A DNA stretch of 64,000 bases from Bacillus proteolyticus. GTDB lineage: Bacteria; Bacillota; Bacilli; Bacillales; Bacillaceae_G. The stretch covers positions 78,504-142,503 of the forward strand of contig NZ_MACH01000127.1 in NCBI RefSeq assembly GCF_001884065.1. Reading direction: 5' to 3'. A model generated the notes under the pieces. That model was given only the letters and a program-made list of their open reading frames with translations, made no database searches and was not told the DNA's origin. Positions 1 through 8,427 of the stretch are shown here, piece after piece. Each line of letters starts with the position of its first letter. The first letter of the stretch is position 1. Made by a program: the position numbers and the translations under genes.

Positions 1-401
1 GCATCGCCAATTACATGGCTAGCTAACCATTCGTAATCTTTCTCGATATTTGATGCATTGATTACTAATAAATAGTCTTCTTCACCACGTTTGTAGATTA
101 ATAAATCATCTACTGTACCACCATTTTCGTAGCACATAGCTGTATATTGTGCGCCTCCTACCTTTAAGGTAGAAACGTCATTTGTAACAACACGTTGTAA
201 AAATGCTAAACTATCTACACCCTTTACCTCAACTTCTCCCATATGAGACACATCGAACAAACCTGCCGCTGTACGTACAGCTTCGTGTTCTTCTTTAATG
301 CTTGAAAATTGAACTGGTAATTCCCAGCCACCAAAGTCGATTGTTTTCCCACCATACTTCGCGTATACATCAAATAACGGTGTACGTTGTAATGTAATCA
401 T
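1..401 (-). CDS. gcvT: Aminomethyltransferase (glycine cleavage T protein), 5' part only
   Basis: T protein of the glycine cleavage system: it moves the methylene group from the aminomethyl-lipoyl H protein to tetrahydrofolate and releases ammonia. Reading the minus strand from 401 gives about 133 residues beginning [18 protein letters not shown], with GGWELPVQ and FDVSHMGE, which are typical of the GcvT N-terminal folate-binding domain. The gene runs off the left edge, so the C-terminal two thirds are not seen. The ATG is preceded by GGGGGAAAGAGC, a usable ribosome binding site. In Bacillus the gene usually leads gcvT-gcvPA-gcvPB, often behind a glycine riboswitch. I see no glycine aptamer in the 388 bases upstream. 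Confidence 0.95.
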
Positions 402-789
402 GCTCTTTCCCCCTTATGCTCTGACAAATCAATAAAAGTTGCTTTCCATATCTAAACATTTTCATTCTGAAAAGATAGGATATACGGAATCTCATCATTT
501 TTTTTATGAAAGCGTAAATAAAAAGTTACTTTCTTGGATAAAATACGAAAGATTCCACACATTTCACACCATTATCCTAACATCATTCGCTATATTTCAT
601 CAATATTCTAGCATAAAAAATAATTTAGAATTTTTTATTCTTATTCTTATTAAATAGAACTTTTGAGATTTATCCCTTTATCACTGCTTATTCTTTAACT
701 TTTAGTAATTGTGATAATGCCTTATAACAAGGCTTATAATAAATATTTTTTAATAATAACTTTAGTTTATAAAAGGTGGGAGCGTCTGA
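402..789. other. Divergent intergenic region gcvT / SNF2 helicase
   Basis: AT-rich stretch between two divergent genes. It must hold both promoters, but I cannot place them with confidence. The only clear structure is a small hairpin, GCCTT/AAGGC, at 719-733. The conserved core expected of a glycine riboswitch is not visible on the minus strand. Confidence 0.5.
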
Positions 790-2472
790 ATGAATGTCGA
801 TATTTCCGTAGATCGAACGTGGCAAAATAATTTTTTAAAAAGAATTGATGAAGATGGCCCTTGGACAAATTGGGATTTATATCAATTAGCTTATAAAACT
901 GAAAAATCATTACTCGTCCCTACTTTTGATGGATTACAAGCACCAAAACACTTATCACATTTCACGCCACTTCCGCATCAATTAGAAGTTGCTCAAAATG
1001 TTATTGAACAAATGAATGGTAAAGCGATTTTGGCAGATGAAGTTGGACTTGGAAAAACAATCGAAGCTGGACTTATTTTAAAAGAATATATGGTGCGGGG
1101 ACTTGTAAAAAAGGTACTCATTCTAGTTCCAGCTTCTCTCGTATCTCAGTGGGCATATGAACTAAACACAAAATTTTTTATTCCTGCGGTCGCTCAAAAG
1201 AAAAGTTATTCTTGGGAACAAGCTGATGTCATCGTCTCATCAATTGATACTGCGAAACGGTCGCCGCATCGCGATATCGTTTTAAACTTAGAATATGACC
1301 TTATTATTATTGATGAAGCACATAAACTAAAAAATAATAAAACAAAAAACTATGAATTTGCACAACGATTAAAAAAGAAGTTTTGTTTATTACTAACCGC
1401 TACTCCTGTTCAAAATAAAATCGATGAAATCTTCAACCTCGTTTCTTTATTAAAACCAGGTCATTTAGGCAACCAATCTAATTTTGAAGAATATTATGCT
1501 TCAAAAAATCGCTCGGCTGAATCTGATGAAGATTTAAAAGCTCTCATCAACAAAGTAATGGTCCGAAATCGACGTCATAATACTGGAATTGATTGGCCAA
1601 AAAGGCATGTACGTACAATTTTTGTTGAGTTTAATGAAGAAGAACAAGCGCTATATAACGCGATTGAAAATTGGCGAGGACAAGATGCCTTTACGTCTGC
1701 TTTCTCATCTTTAACTTTAAAACGGGAAGCATGTAGTAGTCGCGAAGCTGTTTACTATTCATTAAAAAAGCATGTAGAAAAAAGACAGAAAGAAAATGAA
1801 CACTACATAAAGGAACCACATATTGATGTGTTAATGGACAAAATTAATCATATTCCTTTCAACTCAAAAGCAAATAAAGCTCTAGAGCTTATAAAGGAAA
1901 TTGATGATAAAGTCATCATTTTCACTGAATATAGAGCGTCACAAATGTATTTACAATGGTTCTTACAACAACATGGAATTTCCTCTGTTCCATTTCGTGG
2001 TGGATTTAAACGCGGAAAGAAAGACTGGATGAAGGAACTTTTCCAAAATCATGCTCAAGTGTTAATCGCGACCGAAGCCGGCGGTGAAGGAATTAACTTA
2101 CAGTTTTGTAGCCATATGATCAATTATGACTTACCGTGGAATCCAATGAGACTCGAACAAAGAATTGGACGTATTCATCGTCTTGGCCAAAAAAATGATG
2201 TTCATATTTATAACTTAGCAACAAAGCATACTGTTGAAGAACATATTTTAAAACTACTGTATGAAAAAATTAATTTATTTGAACGAGTAATCGGTGAACT
2301 CGATGAAATTTTAACGAGAATCAACATGAAAAATATCGATGCTCATATTCAAGAAATTTTCGCACAGTCAAAAAGCGAAGGAGAAATTCGAATCAAAATG
2401 GAAAACTTGACATCTATTATCGACTTTGCGAAGCGCAATGAAGCTGAGGTGCAGGACTATGCAGCAAAATGA
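790..2472 (+). CDS. yqhH: SNF2-family DEAD/DEAH-box helicase (YqhH)
   Basis: SWI2/SNF2-type ATPase of 560 residues, a double-stranded-DNA translocase of unknown cellular role. Walker A (ADEVGLGKT) lies at residues 82-90, the DEAH box at 175-178, the LTATPVQNK motif III near 207, and the C-terminal helicase motif RIGRIHRLGQ near 455. All motor motifs are intact and no extra DNA-binding domain is obvious. The ATG follows AAAGGTGGGAGCG. The gene overlaps the next (yqhG) by 14 nt, so the two are surely co-transcribed. The same pair sits beside gcvT in B. subtilis, which supports the name. The function of the pair is not established. Confidence 0.92.
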   Translation: MNVDISVDRTWQNNFLKRIDEDGPWTNWDLYQLAYKTEKSLLVPTFDGLQAPKHLSHFTPLPHQLEVAQNVIEQMNGKAILADEVGLGKTIEAGLILKEYMVRGLVKKVLILVPASLVSQWAYELNTKFFIPAVAQKKSYSWEQADVIVSSIDTAKRSPHRDIVLNLEYDLIIIDEAHKLKNNKTKNYEFAQRLKKKFCLLLTATPVQNKIDEIFNLVSLLKPGHLGNQSNFEEYYASKNRSAESDEDLKALINKVMVRNRRHNTGIDWPKRHVRTIFVEFNEEEQALYNAIENWRGQDAFTSAFSSLTLKREACSSREAVYYSLKKHVEKRQKENEHYIKEPHIDVLMDKINHIPFNSKANKALELIKEIDDKVIIFTEYRASQMYLQWFLQQHGISSVPFRGGFKRGKKDWMKELFQNHAQVLIATEAGGEGINLQFCSHMINYDLPWNPMRLEQRIGRIHRLGQKNDVHIYNLATKHTVEEHILKLLYEKINLFERVIGELDEILTRINMKNIDAHIQEIFAQSKSEGEIRIKMENLTSIIDFAKRNEAEVQDYAAK

Positions 2473-3253
2473 AATTCATAATTACTTATATAACTTTTTT
2501 GAGGCGAATAACTGCGAAATTTTAGAACATTCCCCTCACCTATTAGACGTGCAGTTAACAATTGAAATGGATAAGCTATTAATGAACCGTCCTTTCTATT
2601 GGCACTATCTTGAAAAAACAGGAGGCGTTCCGAATCCTATGCGCCTTACTCTTATTACAAATCCGGAAAACGAAGAAAACGATGGTGAACTTATTCATTA
2701 TGGTTCACCACGTTTGCATCAAATCTTTGAAACGACAAAAGAACTAGGCTCATACATACGGTTATACGAGGACGTGAAACATAACGGGGCAACACATACC
2801 CCACTCCACCCTTGGCTTGGTGTAAATATAAAAGTATCTTATCAATGCGACCGAAAAAAAGACATCCTTCATTCCATCGGTATTCACCTTATTTCTGGAA
2901 CAATGATCGCAAACTTCCATGACACTTTAACAGAGATAAGAGTCACCCCGAAAATACCTGATTTTTGTTTTACGCTTTCCCCTATCATTAAGCCACAAAG
3001 TGGTTTACAACGTATAGAGGACGCTTTAAAACATATAATCGCAGAAGATGACCATACGTGGGCAAAAGAAGCAAGAGTGCGTTGGAATCACGATTTAGAC
3101 CTTTTAAATCGATTTTACGAAGATAGCGATGAACTTCCAGAAAGCTATGAAATTGAAAAGCAAGCATTACAAGAACAATACGAACCACGCATTACAATGC
3201 AAATTATAAACGGCGGCCTCTTTTATATTACCGCAAATCATTTTCTATCTTAA
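2459..3253 (+). CDS. yqhG: YqhG family protein
   Basis: Conserved Bacillus protein of unknown function, about 264 residues, beginning MQQNEIHNYLYNFFEANNCE. I start it at 2459 rather than at the upstream in-frame ATG (2426). The 2459 start has GAGGTGCAGG just before it and matches the usual YqhG N-terminus as I remember it. The start lies inside the end of the SNF2 helicase gene, suggesting translational coupling. The protein is soluble, with no signal peptide or membrane segment, and mixed alpha/beta in composition. A strong terminator follows at once, so yqhH-yqhG form a two-gene unit. Confidence 0.85.
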   Translation: MQQNEIHNYLYNFFEANNCEILEHSPHLLDVQLTIEMDKLLMNRPFYWHYLEKTGGVPNPMRLTLITNPENEENDGELIHYGSPRLHQIFETTKELGSYIRLYEDVKHNGATHTPLHPWLGVNIKVSYQCDRKKDILHSIGIHLISGTMIANFHDTLTEIRVTPKIPDFCFTLSPIIKPQSGLQRIEDALKHIIAEDDHTWAKEARVRWNHDLDLLNRFYEDSDELPESYEIEKQALQEQYEPRITMQIINGGLFYITANHFLS

Positions 3254-3288
3254 AAAAAGCTCCTTCAACTGTAGAAGGAGCTTTTTTT
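3252..3288 (+). terminator. Rho-independent terminator after yqhG
   Basis: Perfect stem GCTCCTTC/GAAGGAGC extended by A/T pairs, with a 7-nt loop and a run of seven T. The flanking A-run means it can also work on the minus strand for the small gene at 3304-3435. Confidence 0.95.
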
Positions 3289-3303
3289 AGATGTTTTTCC
3301 ATC

Positions 3304-3435
3304 CTATTCTCTATCGTCATTACGCTCTCGTTGTTTTTTCTCTGTCATACGTTTTTGATATGCACGATCCTTTGCACTCACATGATTAGCATCAGTCGGC
3401 AGATTTTCTTTTGAACGTCCAATTCCATTGCTCAT
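3304..3435 (-). CDS. Small hydrophilic protein, 43 aa
   Basis: Short open frame beginning MSNGIGRSKENLPTDANH and rich in Lys, Arg, Asp and Glu, with no membrane segment. An AAGGAG box lies 9 nt before the ATG, and the stop sits between the yqhG terminator and its own start. The composition resembles small sporulation-associated or acid-soluble Bacillus proteins, but I cannot assign it to a named family. The call rests on the good ribosome binding site, the fit into a gene-sized gap and protein-like codon use. Confidence 0.65.
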   Translation of the reverse strand: MSNGIGRSKENLPTDANHVSAKDRAYQKRMTEKKQRERNDDRE

Positions 3436-3503
3436 CTTTTCCACTCCTTTTTAAGTCTTTCAAAATACCCCCTTATTTTCAGCTAGAGGCACAATCCTTA
3501 TAC

Positions 3504-3535
3504 AAAAAAAATAAGAGCAGCCATTGGCTACTCTT
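3504..3535 (-). terminator. Terminator of the 3534-3761 gene
   Basis: Stem AAGAGTAGCC/GGCTGCTCTT read on the minus strand (one G-T pair), a 3-nt loop, then an eight-T run. It overlaps the stop codon of the gene it ends. Confidence 0.85.
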
Positions 3536-3761
3536 ACTCACTCACATATTTTTGAAACATATCATGGATGCCTTTATTTACGAGGTTCGAGATCTGCTCG
3601 TCAGATTTATTCGGATAACGATCACGCAATCTGATAGATGCCTTCACCATTAAATTTTCTAATACAGAACGGCCACCTTCTCCATAAATAATTTCAGCGT
3701 ACTTAACAAGCCTACCATCCTCTAGTGTTGCTGGATTATGATTGAAGAAAAATTTACTCAT
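3534..3761 (-). CDS. Hypothetical protein, 75 aa
   Basis: Small protein beginning MSKFFFNHNPATLEDGRL, with the conserved-looking stretch YAEIIYGEGGRSVLENL. The ATG at 3761 is chosen over an in-frame GTG three codons upstream because GAGGTGG lies 6-7 nt before it. There is no signal peptide. A cre-like element (TGGTAACGTTTACA, 3779-3792, 12 of 14 consensus positions) lies just upstream, so carbon catabolite control is possible. I do not recognise the family. Confidence 0.7.
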   Translation of the reverse strand: MSKFFFNHNPATLEDGRLVKYAEIIYGEGGRSVLENLMVKASIRLRDRYPNKSDEQISNLVNKGIHDMFQKYVSE

Positions 3762-4078
3762 TGTCTCCACCTCTCTCTTTGGTAACGTTTACATTTATAT
3801 AGATTATTTATGTTATTTATTTCACAATATTGTATGCATGTATATTTAATTAGTTTCATTATAAAGCAACATATCAATAGTAAATATGTGATTTTCCGTC
3901 CATTTTGTGAACAAAACAAAAATGAAAGCGTTTCCTTTATTATATACTAAAAAAACTTACTACGCTAGGGACAATTTTTTTAATCTACTAATCATCTACT
4001 TTTCTTTTTTTTATTAAAGATTATACAATTTTCAGAAATTATATTATAAAATATATGTATGACTTAAGGAGGATTTAT
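3762..4078. promoter_or_regulatory. Divergent intergenic region with two cre-like sites
   Basis: About 310 AT-rich bases between divergent genes. Two sequences resemble the CcpA operator TGWAANCGNTNWCA: TGGTAACGTTTACA at 3779-3792 and TGAAAGCGTTTCCT at 3923-3936, each with two mismatches. Nothing else is recognised. Confidence 0.35.
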
Positions 4079-4711
4079 ATGAATCAAAATAAAAAAGCTA
4101 TATTAGATCTTGTCTTTTATCTCGTATTCCCATTCCTCATTTGGAAATTTGCAAAACCTTATATCGATCCTTATTACGCGATGTTAATTTCCTCTGTTCC
4201 GGGGATTATTTATACACTGTATACCTTTAAAAAAGAAAAACAGTTTAACGTGACAGGGTTCTTTATTTTAATTACACTCATTTCTAATACGACGGTAGAT
4301 TTATTATCTGGATCAGCCGAACGAATGCTATGGAATGATGCATATTATCATATCGTACTTGGCTGCATCGTTATATGTACAATCTTTATAAAAAAACCAC
4401 TGATGTTATATTTCGCTGCAGACATTGCTGCATTGCAAGGTCATGACCGCGATAAAAGTCGTGAGCTTTACCGAGATAGCCGTATATATCCAGCACTGCA
4501 ATATTTAACACTATTTTTCGGTCTTCAATTTATATTAAAGAGTTTCTTGAAAATCTATTTCATCTCTGTTTTCGGTGTAGATGGATATGGTGAAATGAGA
4601 GCTATTATGACCGCTGTTGGGTGGGGCATTTCTATTTGTATTGGAATTGGATTTGTATGGGTAAACAATAAAATACATGCAGTTACTGAAGAAAAAGAAT
4701 CTGTGCAATAA
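4079..4711 (+). CDS. VC0807-like multi-pass membrane protein
   Basis: Integral membrane protein of about 210 residues with five to six hydrophobic segments, starting MNQNKKAILDLVFYLVFP. The loop between segments 4 and 5 is polar and basic (GHDRDKSRELYRDSRIYP). I start at 4079, not at the ATG at 4055, because AAGGAGG ends 7 nt before it. The general look (paired helices, an N-terminal helix ending in a short K-rich segment) resembles the VC0807 family of uncharacterised membrane proteins. That family link is from memory and the substrate is unknown. Confidence 0.7.
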   Translation: MNQNKKAILDLVFYLVFPFLIWKFAKPYIDPYYAMLISSVPGIIYTLYTFKKEKQFNVTGFFILITLISNTTVDLLSGSAERMLWNDAYYHIVLGCIVICTIFIKKPLMLYFAADIAALQGHDRDKSRELYRDSRIYPALQYLTLFFGLQFILKSFLKIYFISVFGVDGYGEMRAIMTAVGWGISICIGIGFVWVNNKIHAVTEEKESVQ

Positions 4712-4773
4712 AGTGAAACTTTAATCAGTGGGGGTTTTGTTCATCCCTTACTGCCCGTTAATGCGGGATAAAC
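4711..4773. repeat. bcr-like dispersed repeat, copy 1
   Basis: Intergenic sequence containing GTGAAACTTTAATCAGTG and, at its other end, GCGGGATAAAC. Related copies occur at 45,031-45,076, 45,973-46,043 and 62,041-62,107. All four are intergenic. This matches my memory of the B. cereus group bcr repeats; the exact class is not verified. Confidence 0.7.
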
Positions 4774-4812
4774 AAAAAATCCCCTAGCATCTTGTTATAC
4801 TAGGGGATTTTT
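4774..4812. terminator. Bidirectional terminator
   Basis: Stem AAATCCCCTAG/CTAGGGGATTT with a 12-nt loop, flanked by an A-run and a T-run. It serves the membrane protein gene on its left and yqzE on its right. Confidence 0.9.
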
Positions 4813-4847
4813 ATTGGCTATACGCCTCACAAGTGAACGAAGAATGA

Positions 4848-5048
4848 TTAACTTGATTTTTTTCTCTTATTTTTTACATTTCGATAAAACAAAGCAGCGC
4901 TCAATGGCATAACACCAAACCATTTGTTTAAGAATGGCTCTTTCTCCGCACGACGTTGTTCTTTCTTTTGTTTTCGATCCTCTTTTGGAGCATCCATATA
5001 CGACACAAATTGCTGTGTCACAAAGCGTACATAATCATTAGTAGACAT
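4848..5048 (-). CDS. yqzE: YqzE family protein
   Basis: Small protein of 66 residues: an N-terminal helix (MSTNDYVRFVTQQFVSYMD), a very charged linker of Lys, Arg and Glu, then a hydrophobic patch (WFGVMPLSAALFYR) and a basic tail. This is the YqzE layout known from B. subtilis, where yqzE follows the comG operon and appears in the competence (ComK) region. GAGGTGATG precedes the ATG. Function is unknown. Here aroK and the prolyl hydroxylase gene lie between it and comGG. Confidence 0.85.
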   Translation of the reverse strand: MSTNDYVRFVTQQFVSYMDAPKEDRKQKKEQRRAEKEPFLNKWFGVMPLSAALFYRNVKNKRKKSS

Positions 5049-5086
5049 ATTATCATCACCTCTACTTGATTAGTATGTCCACTTTT

Positions 5087-5584
5087 TTATTCATTAATCT
5101 TTTCCTTTAATTCATTCATGATTTGCTTTACCGACTTACTAGTCGTATCAATATGAATATGTGCCTCTTCATAATAAGCTCGGCGCGATTCGAATTTCGT
5201 TATAAATGCATCTATATCTTTCTTCTGAAATAGTGGACGTGTCGTATCTTCGCGAAGCCTTTCTGCAATTACATGTGGATCACAATATAAATACACGACA
5301 GTTCCATTTTCCTTCATCCACTTTCGATTTTCCTCTCGTTCAATAATCCCTCCACCAGTTGTAATAATTACATTCTGAACCGGTAGTGACCGTAACATTT
5401 CACTTTCATATTCCCGAAAAACCATTTCGCCTTCTTCTGCAAAAATATGCCGAATCGCTTTCTCTTTCTGCTCTTCGATTTTTTGATCTGTATCTACAAC
5501 TTCCATATAAAGTTCTTTACTTAACGCTTTTCCAATTGTTGTTTTCCCGGCTCCCATATAGCCAGTTATGTATATAGATTTCAT
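5087..5584 (-). CDS. aroK: Shikimate kinase
   Basis: Phosphorylates shikimate with ATP in the chorismate pathway to aromatic amino acids. The protein is 165 residues, the normal size. Walker [10 protein letters not shown] lies near residue 8, the DTD shikimate-binding motif follows VV, the conserved GGG of TTGGGIIE binds substrate, and TRPLF lies in the lid region. I start at ATG 5584 ([11 protein letters not shown]); an in-frame TTG further upstream would place the GAGAGG box inside the coding region. The gene stands alone between yqzE and the prolyl hydroxylase. Confidence 0.93.
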   Translation of the reverse strand: MKSIYITGYMGAGKTTIGKALSKELYMEVVDTDQKIEEQKEKAIRHIFAEEGEMVFREYESEMLRSLPVQNVIITTGGGIIEREENRKWMKENGTVVYLYCDPHVIAERLREDTTRPLFQKKDIDAFITKFESRRAYYEEAHIHIDTTSKSVKQIMNELKEKINE

Positions 5585-5648
5585 TTTCGTTCCTCTCAAT
5601 CCTCCGTTATTATTTGTTATTATAACGAAAGTTGTTGCTTTATTTAAT

Positions 5649-5691
5649 AAAAAAACGTTTTGTTCTTCTTATGCTATGAAGAACAAAACGT
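5649..5691 (-). terminator. Terminator after prolyl 4-hydroxylase gene
   Basis: Perfect 14-bp stem (ACGTTTTGTTCTTC and its complement), 9-nt loop, followed on the minus strand by seven T. Confidence 0.92.
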
Positions 5692-5739
5692 AACATACTC
5701 GCTATTATCGTGCAGTCAAATAAGCTAGCTAGCTTATTT

Positions 5740-6390
5740 TTACTTATAAGTACCTCTTCTCACCCACTGCGTTGCAATCCATTTCTCGCCCTTCGTAACA
5801 GGTGCCCCTCCATGTAACGTAAGCTCATTTAGTGATTGATCTTGATAAAAATACTCAAAGTATACTGCCATTCCCTTTCTAGGGTGTACAGAAAGATTTA
5901 ATTTCGGAAAGAATGTTTCTCCGCCTTCTTCTACATCATTTAAGTACATTATAAGCGTACTGATACGATTATTAGCAGCTGATCTACTATGTTCCGCAAA
6001 ATAATCATAGTGCGCTTTATATTGTTGATCCACTTTATAATTTAAAATGTGCAATCCTTCTCCATGCGCCACAGGAACATTCATGATAGATGAAATTCGT
6101 TTTTCAATCGTCGAAGTAAGTTCATTGTCTTCCAAAAATGCACCGCTACTTGTTCGAATATCATTTACATCACGGGATGAACCAACTTTAGAACGTTCCA
6201 TCTTACTTTTAGATAATTCGATTAATTCATCACACTCTTCATCACTTAGTACATTTCCTAATACGACAATAAGAGGTTCTTCGAATTTTGAAATAATTTG
6301 TATTTCCCTATCCTCTGTCATAATCGTATTTCCTTTATGATCAAAAATAGTTTGTTCCTTATTTTCACCTATTTGATTGTTATTTGTCAT
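5740..6390 (-). CDS. Prolyl 4-hydroxylase (2-oxoglutarate/Fe(II) dioxygenase)
   Basis: Non-haem iron dioxygenase of 216 residues that hydroxylates peptidyl proline using 2-oxoglutarate and oxygen. The facial triad is visible: H127 and D129 (AHYDYF) and H193 (TLHGGAPV), with K203 (GEKW) as the 2-oxoglutarate anchor. These numbers agree with what I recall for the characterised B. anthracis enzyme, which acts on collagen-like or proline-rich bacterial peptides in vitro. There is no signal peptide, so it is cytosolic. It is a single gene with its own terminator, next to but separate from the comG operon. It is not part of the B. subtilis comG neighbourhood as I remember it. Confidence 0.93.
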   Translation of the reverse strand: MTNNNQIGENKEQTIFDHKGNTIMTEDREIQIISKFEEPLIVVLGNVLSDEECDELIELSKSKMERSKVGSSRDVNDIRTSSGAFLEDNELTSTIEKRISSIMNVPVAHGEGLHILNYKVDQQYKAHYDYFAEHSRSAANNRISTLIMYLNDVEEGGETFFPKLNLSVHPRKGMAVYFEYFYQDQSLNELTLHGGAPVTKGEKWIATQWVRRGTYK

Positions 6391-6562
6391 TTCCTTATCT
6401 CCCTAGAAAAAATGATTGGATAGCATGAATATATCATATTCTTTCTACCTTTCTCTTTTTTGAGAAAATTTAAACTTTTGACTGTGATTTTATCCCTTCC
6501 CTCAAAGAAATTAACTCACTCCACAATAGGAATTAGTGGTTCTCTCCCGCGTATTTTACACA

Positions 6563-6934
6563 CTATCCTTCTACCCAATCAAATATTTTATTATCTCTTT
6601 TCCTATAGCGAAAGCTCACTGTATAGAAAACTCTCTGCTTTGTAACACATTGCAACGAAATGATAATAACATCATTTTCAAAGATGTACTTTCCACTCGC
6701 TTCTCCTCTTTCATACTGAAACAAAAAAATATCCTCTTTTTCTTTTTGCTGTAAGTCTCTTTTTATATCTGAAATAGCTCGATCAATAAGTTCCTCCATG
6801 AAAAAATTTTGTTCTATTTCAGCATAAAACTTTTTATCCAAAAGTAATATATTCGTTTCGCACATCAAAAAAGAAATTAATAAAATAAGAAAAATAATTG
6901 TTCCTGGCATTGCAAATCCATCTTGGTTTCTCAT
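6563..6934 (-). CDS. comGG: Competence pseudopilus minor pilin ComGG
   Basis: Last gene of the comG operon, 123 residues. The N-terminus has a polar lead and a long hydrophobic helix (MPGTIIFLILLISFLM) but, unlike its siblings, no clean G-F-T-L-x-E prepilin site, which is normal for ComGG. The protein is a minor component of the DNA-uptake pseudopilus. It overlaps comGF by 4 nt. Assignment rests on operon position, size and the single N-terminal membrane helix. The sequence looks intact, but it lies downstream of the interrupted comGA. Confidence 0.85.
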   Translation of the reverse strand: MRNQDGFAMPGTIIFLILLISFLMCETNILLLDKKFYAEIEQNFFMEELIDRAISDIKRDLQQKEKEDIFLFQYERGEASGKYIFENDVIIISLQCVTKQRVFYTVSFRYRKRDNKIFDWVEG

Positions 6935-7392
6935 GTTTCTATCTCAATTTCACTATAGCGTACAACCACGCCTTCATATATTTCACCACCTATATCTTTC
7001 ACACGTATATATAGCAACTGAGGTGTTAATCTATATGAAATCGCTTCAATCCTTTGTAATATAACTTCCCTTCCGCGCATATTTACTTTTCTTATTAAAT
7101 TACTATTCACTTTTTCATACGTCACCTCATCCTCATTACGAAGTTGGAAACGCAAAATATTCCCATCATTTTCTCGTTCTATCTTCCTCCCACTCATTAC
7201 TTCACGAAACTCTAATTGCATTTGTCCTAAAAACACATCCCACTCCCAGTCATTTAATCCTTTTGAATGTGTATTTTCTATCCCCATAATATGAAGACGC
7301 GGTAAAAGTAAAAAGAACATCGATAAAAGCAACAAACATGCGATCATTTCTATTAAGGTAAATCCCGCTTCCTTTTTATCTTTTCTCTGCAT
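6931..7392 (-). CDS. comGF: Competence minor pseudopilin ComGF
   Basis: A 153-residue pseudopilin with the prepilin motif EAGFTLIEM (cleavage expected before Phe, as for the ComC peptidase) and a hydrophobic N-terminal helix with a long Leu run. The C-terminal domain is charged and beta-rich, and ends IRVKDIGGEIYEGVVVRYSE. It overlaps comGG at one end and comGE at the other. Needed for assembling the transformation pseudopilus in B. subtilis. Confidence 0.9.
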   Translation of the reverse strand: MQRKDKKEAGFTLIEMIACLLLLSMFFLLLPRLHIMGIENTHSKGLNDWEWDVFLGQMQLEFREVMSGRKIERENDGNILRFQLRNEDEVTYEKVNSNLIRKVNMRGREVILQRIEAISYRLTPQLLYIRVKDIGGEIYEGVVVRYSEIEIET

Positions 7393-7696
7393 AAAGACAT
7401 TGCTCCATCGCTTTTTCTCTCATATCTTTCCACACCGCACAAACTTCATCTCCTCTCCAATATGTGTAATATACAATCCCTTTTATGACTTGCTCTTTTT
7501 CTCGCTTTTCCTCATCCTCATACTTAAACAAGGCCGCTTCTTTTTTTAATAATATTAATGCTTTATAGCTCATGTTTATATTTTTTCTTTCCTGCATAAT
7601 TAATAATGTTTGCGGGAGTAATAACGATACCGCCACCATTATTAAACTTAACGCTACAACCATTTCAACCATTACTGATCCTTTTTGACACTTCAC
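7376..7696 (-). CDS. comGE: Competence minor pseudopilin ComGE
   Basis: Pseudopilin of about 106 residues. I start it at the GTG at 7696, giving MKCQKGSVMVEMVVALSLIM. A longer frame runs back to 7774, but it would put about 26 residues ahead of the prepilin-like site (KGSVMVEM), too long a leader. The start lies inside the end of comGD and is probably translationally coupled; GAGGGAG is 11 nt upstream. The site has Ser in place of Phe after the Gly, a variant seen in ComGE proteins. Confidence 0.82.
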   Translation of the reverse strand: MKCQKGSVMVEMVVALSLIMVAVSLLLPQTLLIMQERKNINMSYKALILLKKEAALFKYEDEEKREKEQVIKGIVYYTYWRGDEVCAVWKDMREKAMEQCLYAEKR

Positions 7697-8120
7697 GATA
7701 CGTAAATCTCCCTCTTCCAAGCTGAAATACAATCTCATATTTATACCCTTGATAGGAAAGTAAAATCGTACCACCTCTATTAATATTTCCGCTCGGATTA
7801 TATGTCATTGGATTTGGAAAGGTATGCAAATCCAATTGGATATCTTTATTGTATTCTCTCTTAACAATTAAAAAATCCGTCTCTGATTCCGAAATATAAT
7901 ACATCTTTTTCCCTTTAAACCAGCGTAACGTATATTTTTTTTGACGCTTAATTGCCAACTGCTGCATATACAAAATATCATTTGAAAACTGTTTCAAAAA
8001 CTGCTCAACTCTTTGTTTTTCATGTAATGAAGTAACGTTAACATGCGTAACAATACTCAGTACAGAAACAGCAAATAAAACAAGTAGCATCTCTAAAAGA
8101 GTAAAACCCTTTTGCTTCAC
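7665..8120 (-). CDS. comGD: Competence minor pseudopilin ComGD
   Basis: A 151-residue pseudopilin with the textbook leader MKQKGFTLLEMLLVLFAVSV: a short basic leader, Gly-Phe cleavage site, Glu at +5, and a hydrophobic helix. The rest is a GspH-like globular domain. It overlaps comGC by 4 nt and comGE by 32 nt. Part of the DNA-uptake pseudopilus. Confidence 0.92.
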   Translation of the reverse strand: MKQKGFTLLEMLLVLFAVSVLSIVTHVNVTSLHEKQRVEQFLKQFSNDILYMQQLAIKRQKKYTLRWFKGKKMYYISESETDFLIVKREYNKDIQLDLHTFPNPMTYNPSGNINRGGTILLSYQGYKYEIVFQLGRGRFTYREVSKRISNG

Positions 8121-8416
8121 GATTTCCCTGCTGATACCGTGCCATCATCAGAAATATGGATTGGTTTACCTTTCGGACATTCATCAACAGCAATATATTT
8201 TTTAGTTTTTAATTCCTCGATTGTAGGTATTTTATTATTTTCGAGTTGATATGCCTGTATTTGTGCTTCTACAGATTTCACGTAGGCTTCACACCCTTTT
8301 TCCTGCACCGAGGATCGCTGCTTAACTACATTTGGAATAATTAATAGTAATAATACAGTTATGACAACCATAACTAACAACATTTCTAAAAGAGTAAAAC
8401 CTTCTTCATTCTGCAT
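8117..8416 (-). CDS. comGC: Major competence pseudopilin ComGC
   Basis: The 99-residue main subunit of the transformation pseudopilus. The start is ATG 8416 (MQNEEGFTLLEMLLVMVV) with a GGGGG box; the longer frame overlaps comGB and can be ignored. Type IV prepilin site G-F with Glu at +5. Two cysteines (EKGCEAY and VDECPKG) match the intramolecular disulfide known in ComGC. There is a terminal overlap with comGD. All residues needed for processing are present, so only comGA is broken in this operon. Confidence 0.94.
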   Translation of the reverse strand: MQNEEGFTLLEMLLVMVVITVLLLLIIPNVVKQRSSVQEKGCEAYVKSVEAQIQAYQLENNKIPTIEELKTKKYIAVDECPKGKPIHISDDGTVSAGKS

Positions 8417-8427
8417 GTAAATGCCCC

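Noticed and set aside
402-789. Glycine riboswitch before gcvT
   Set aside because: The conserved aptamer core and tandem layout are not present in this stretch on the minus strand.
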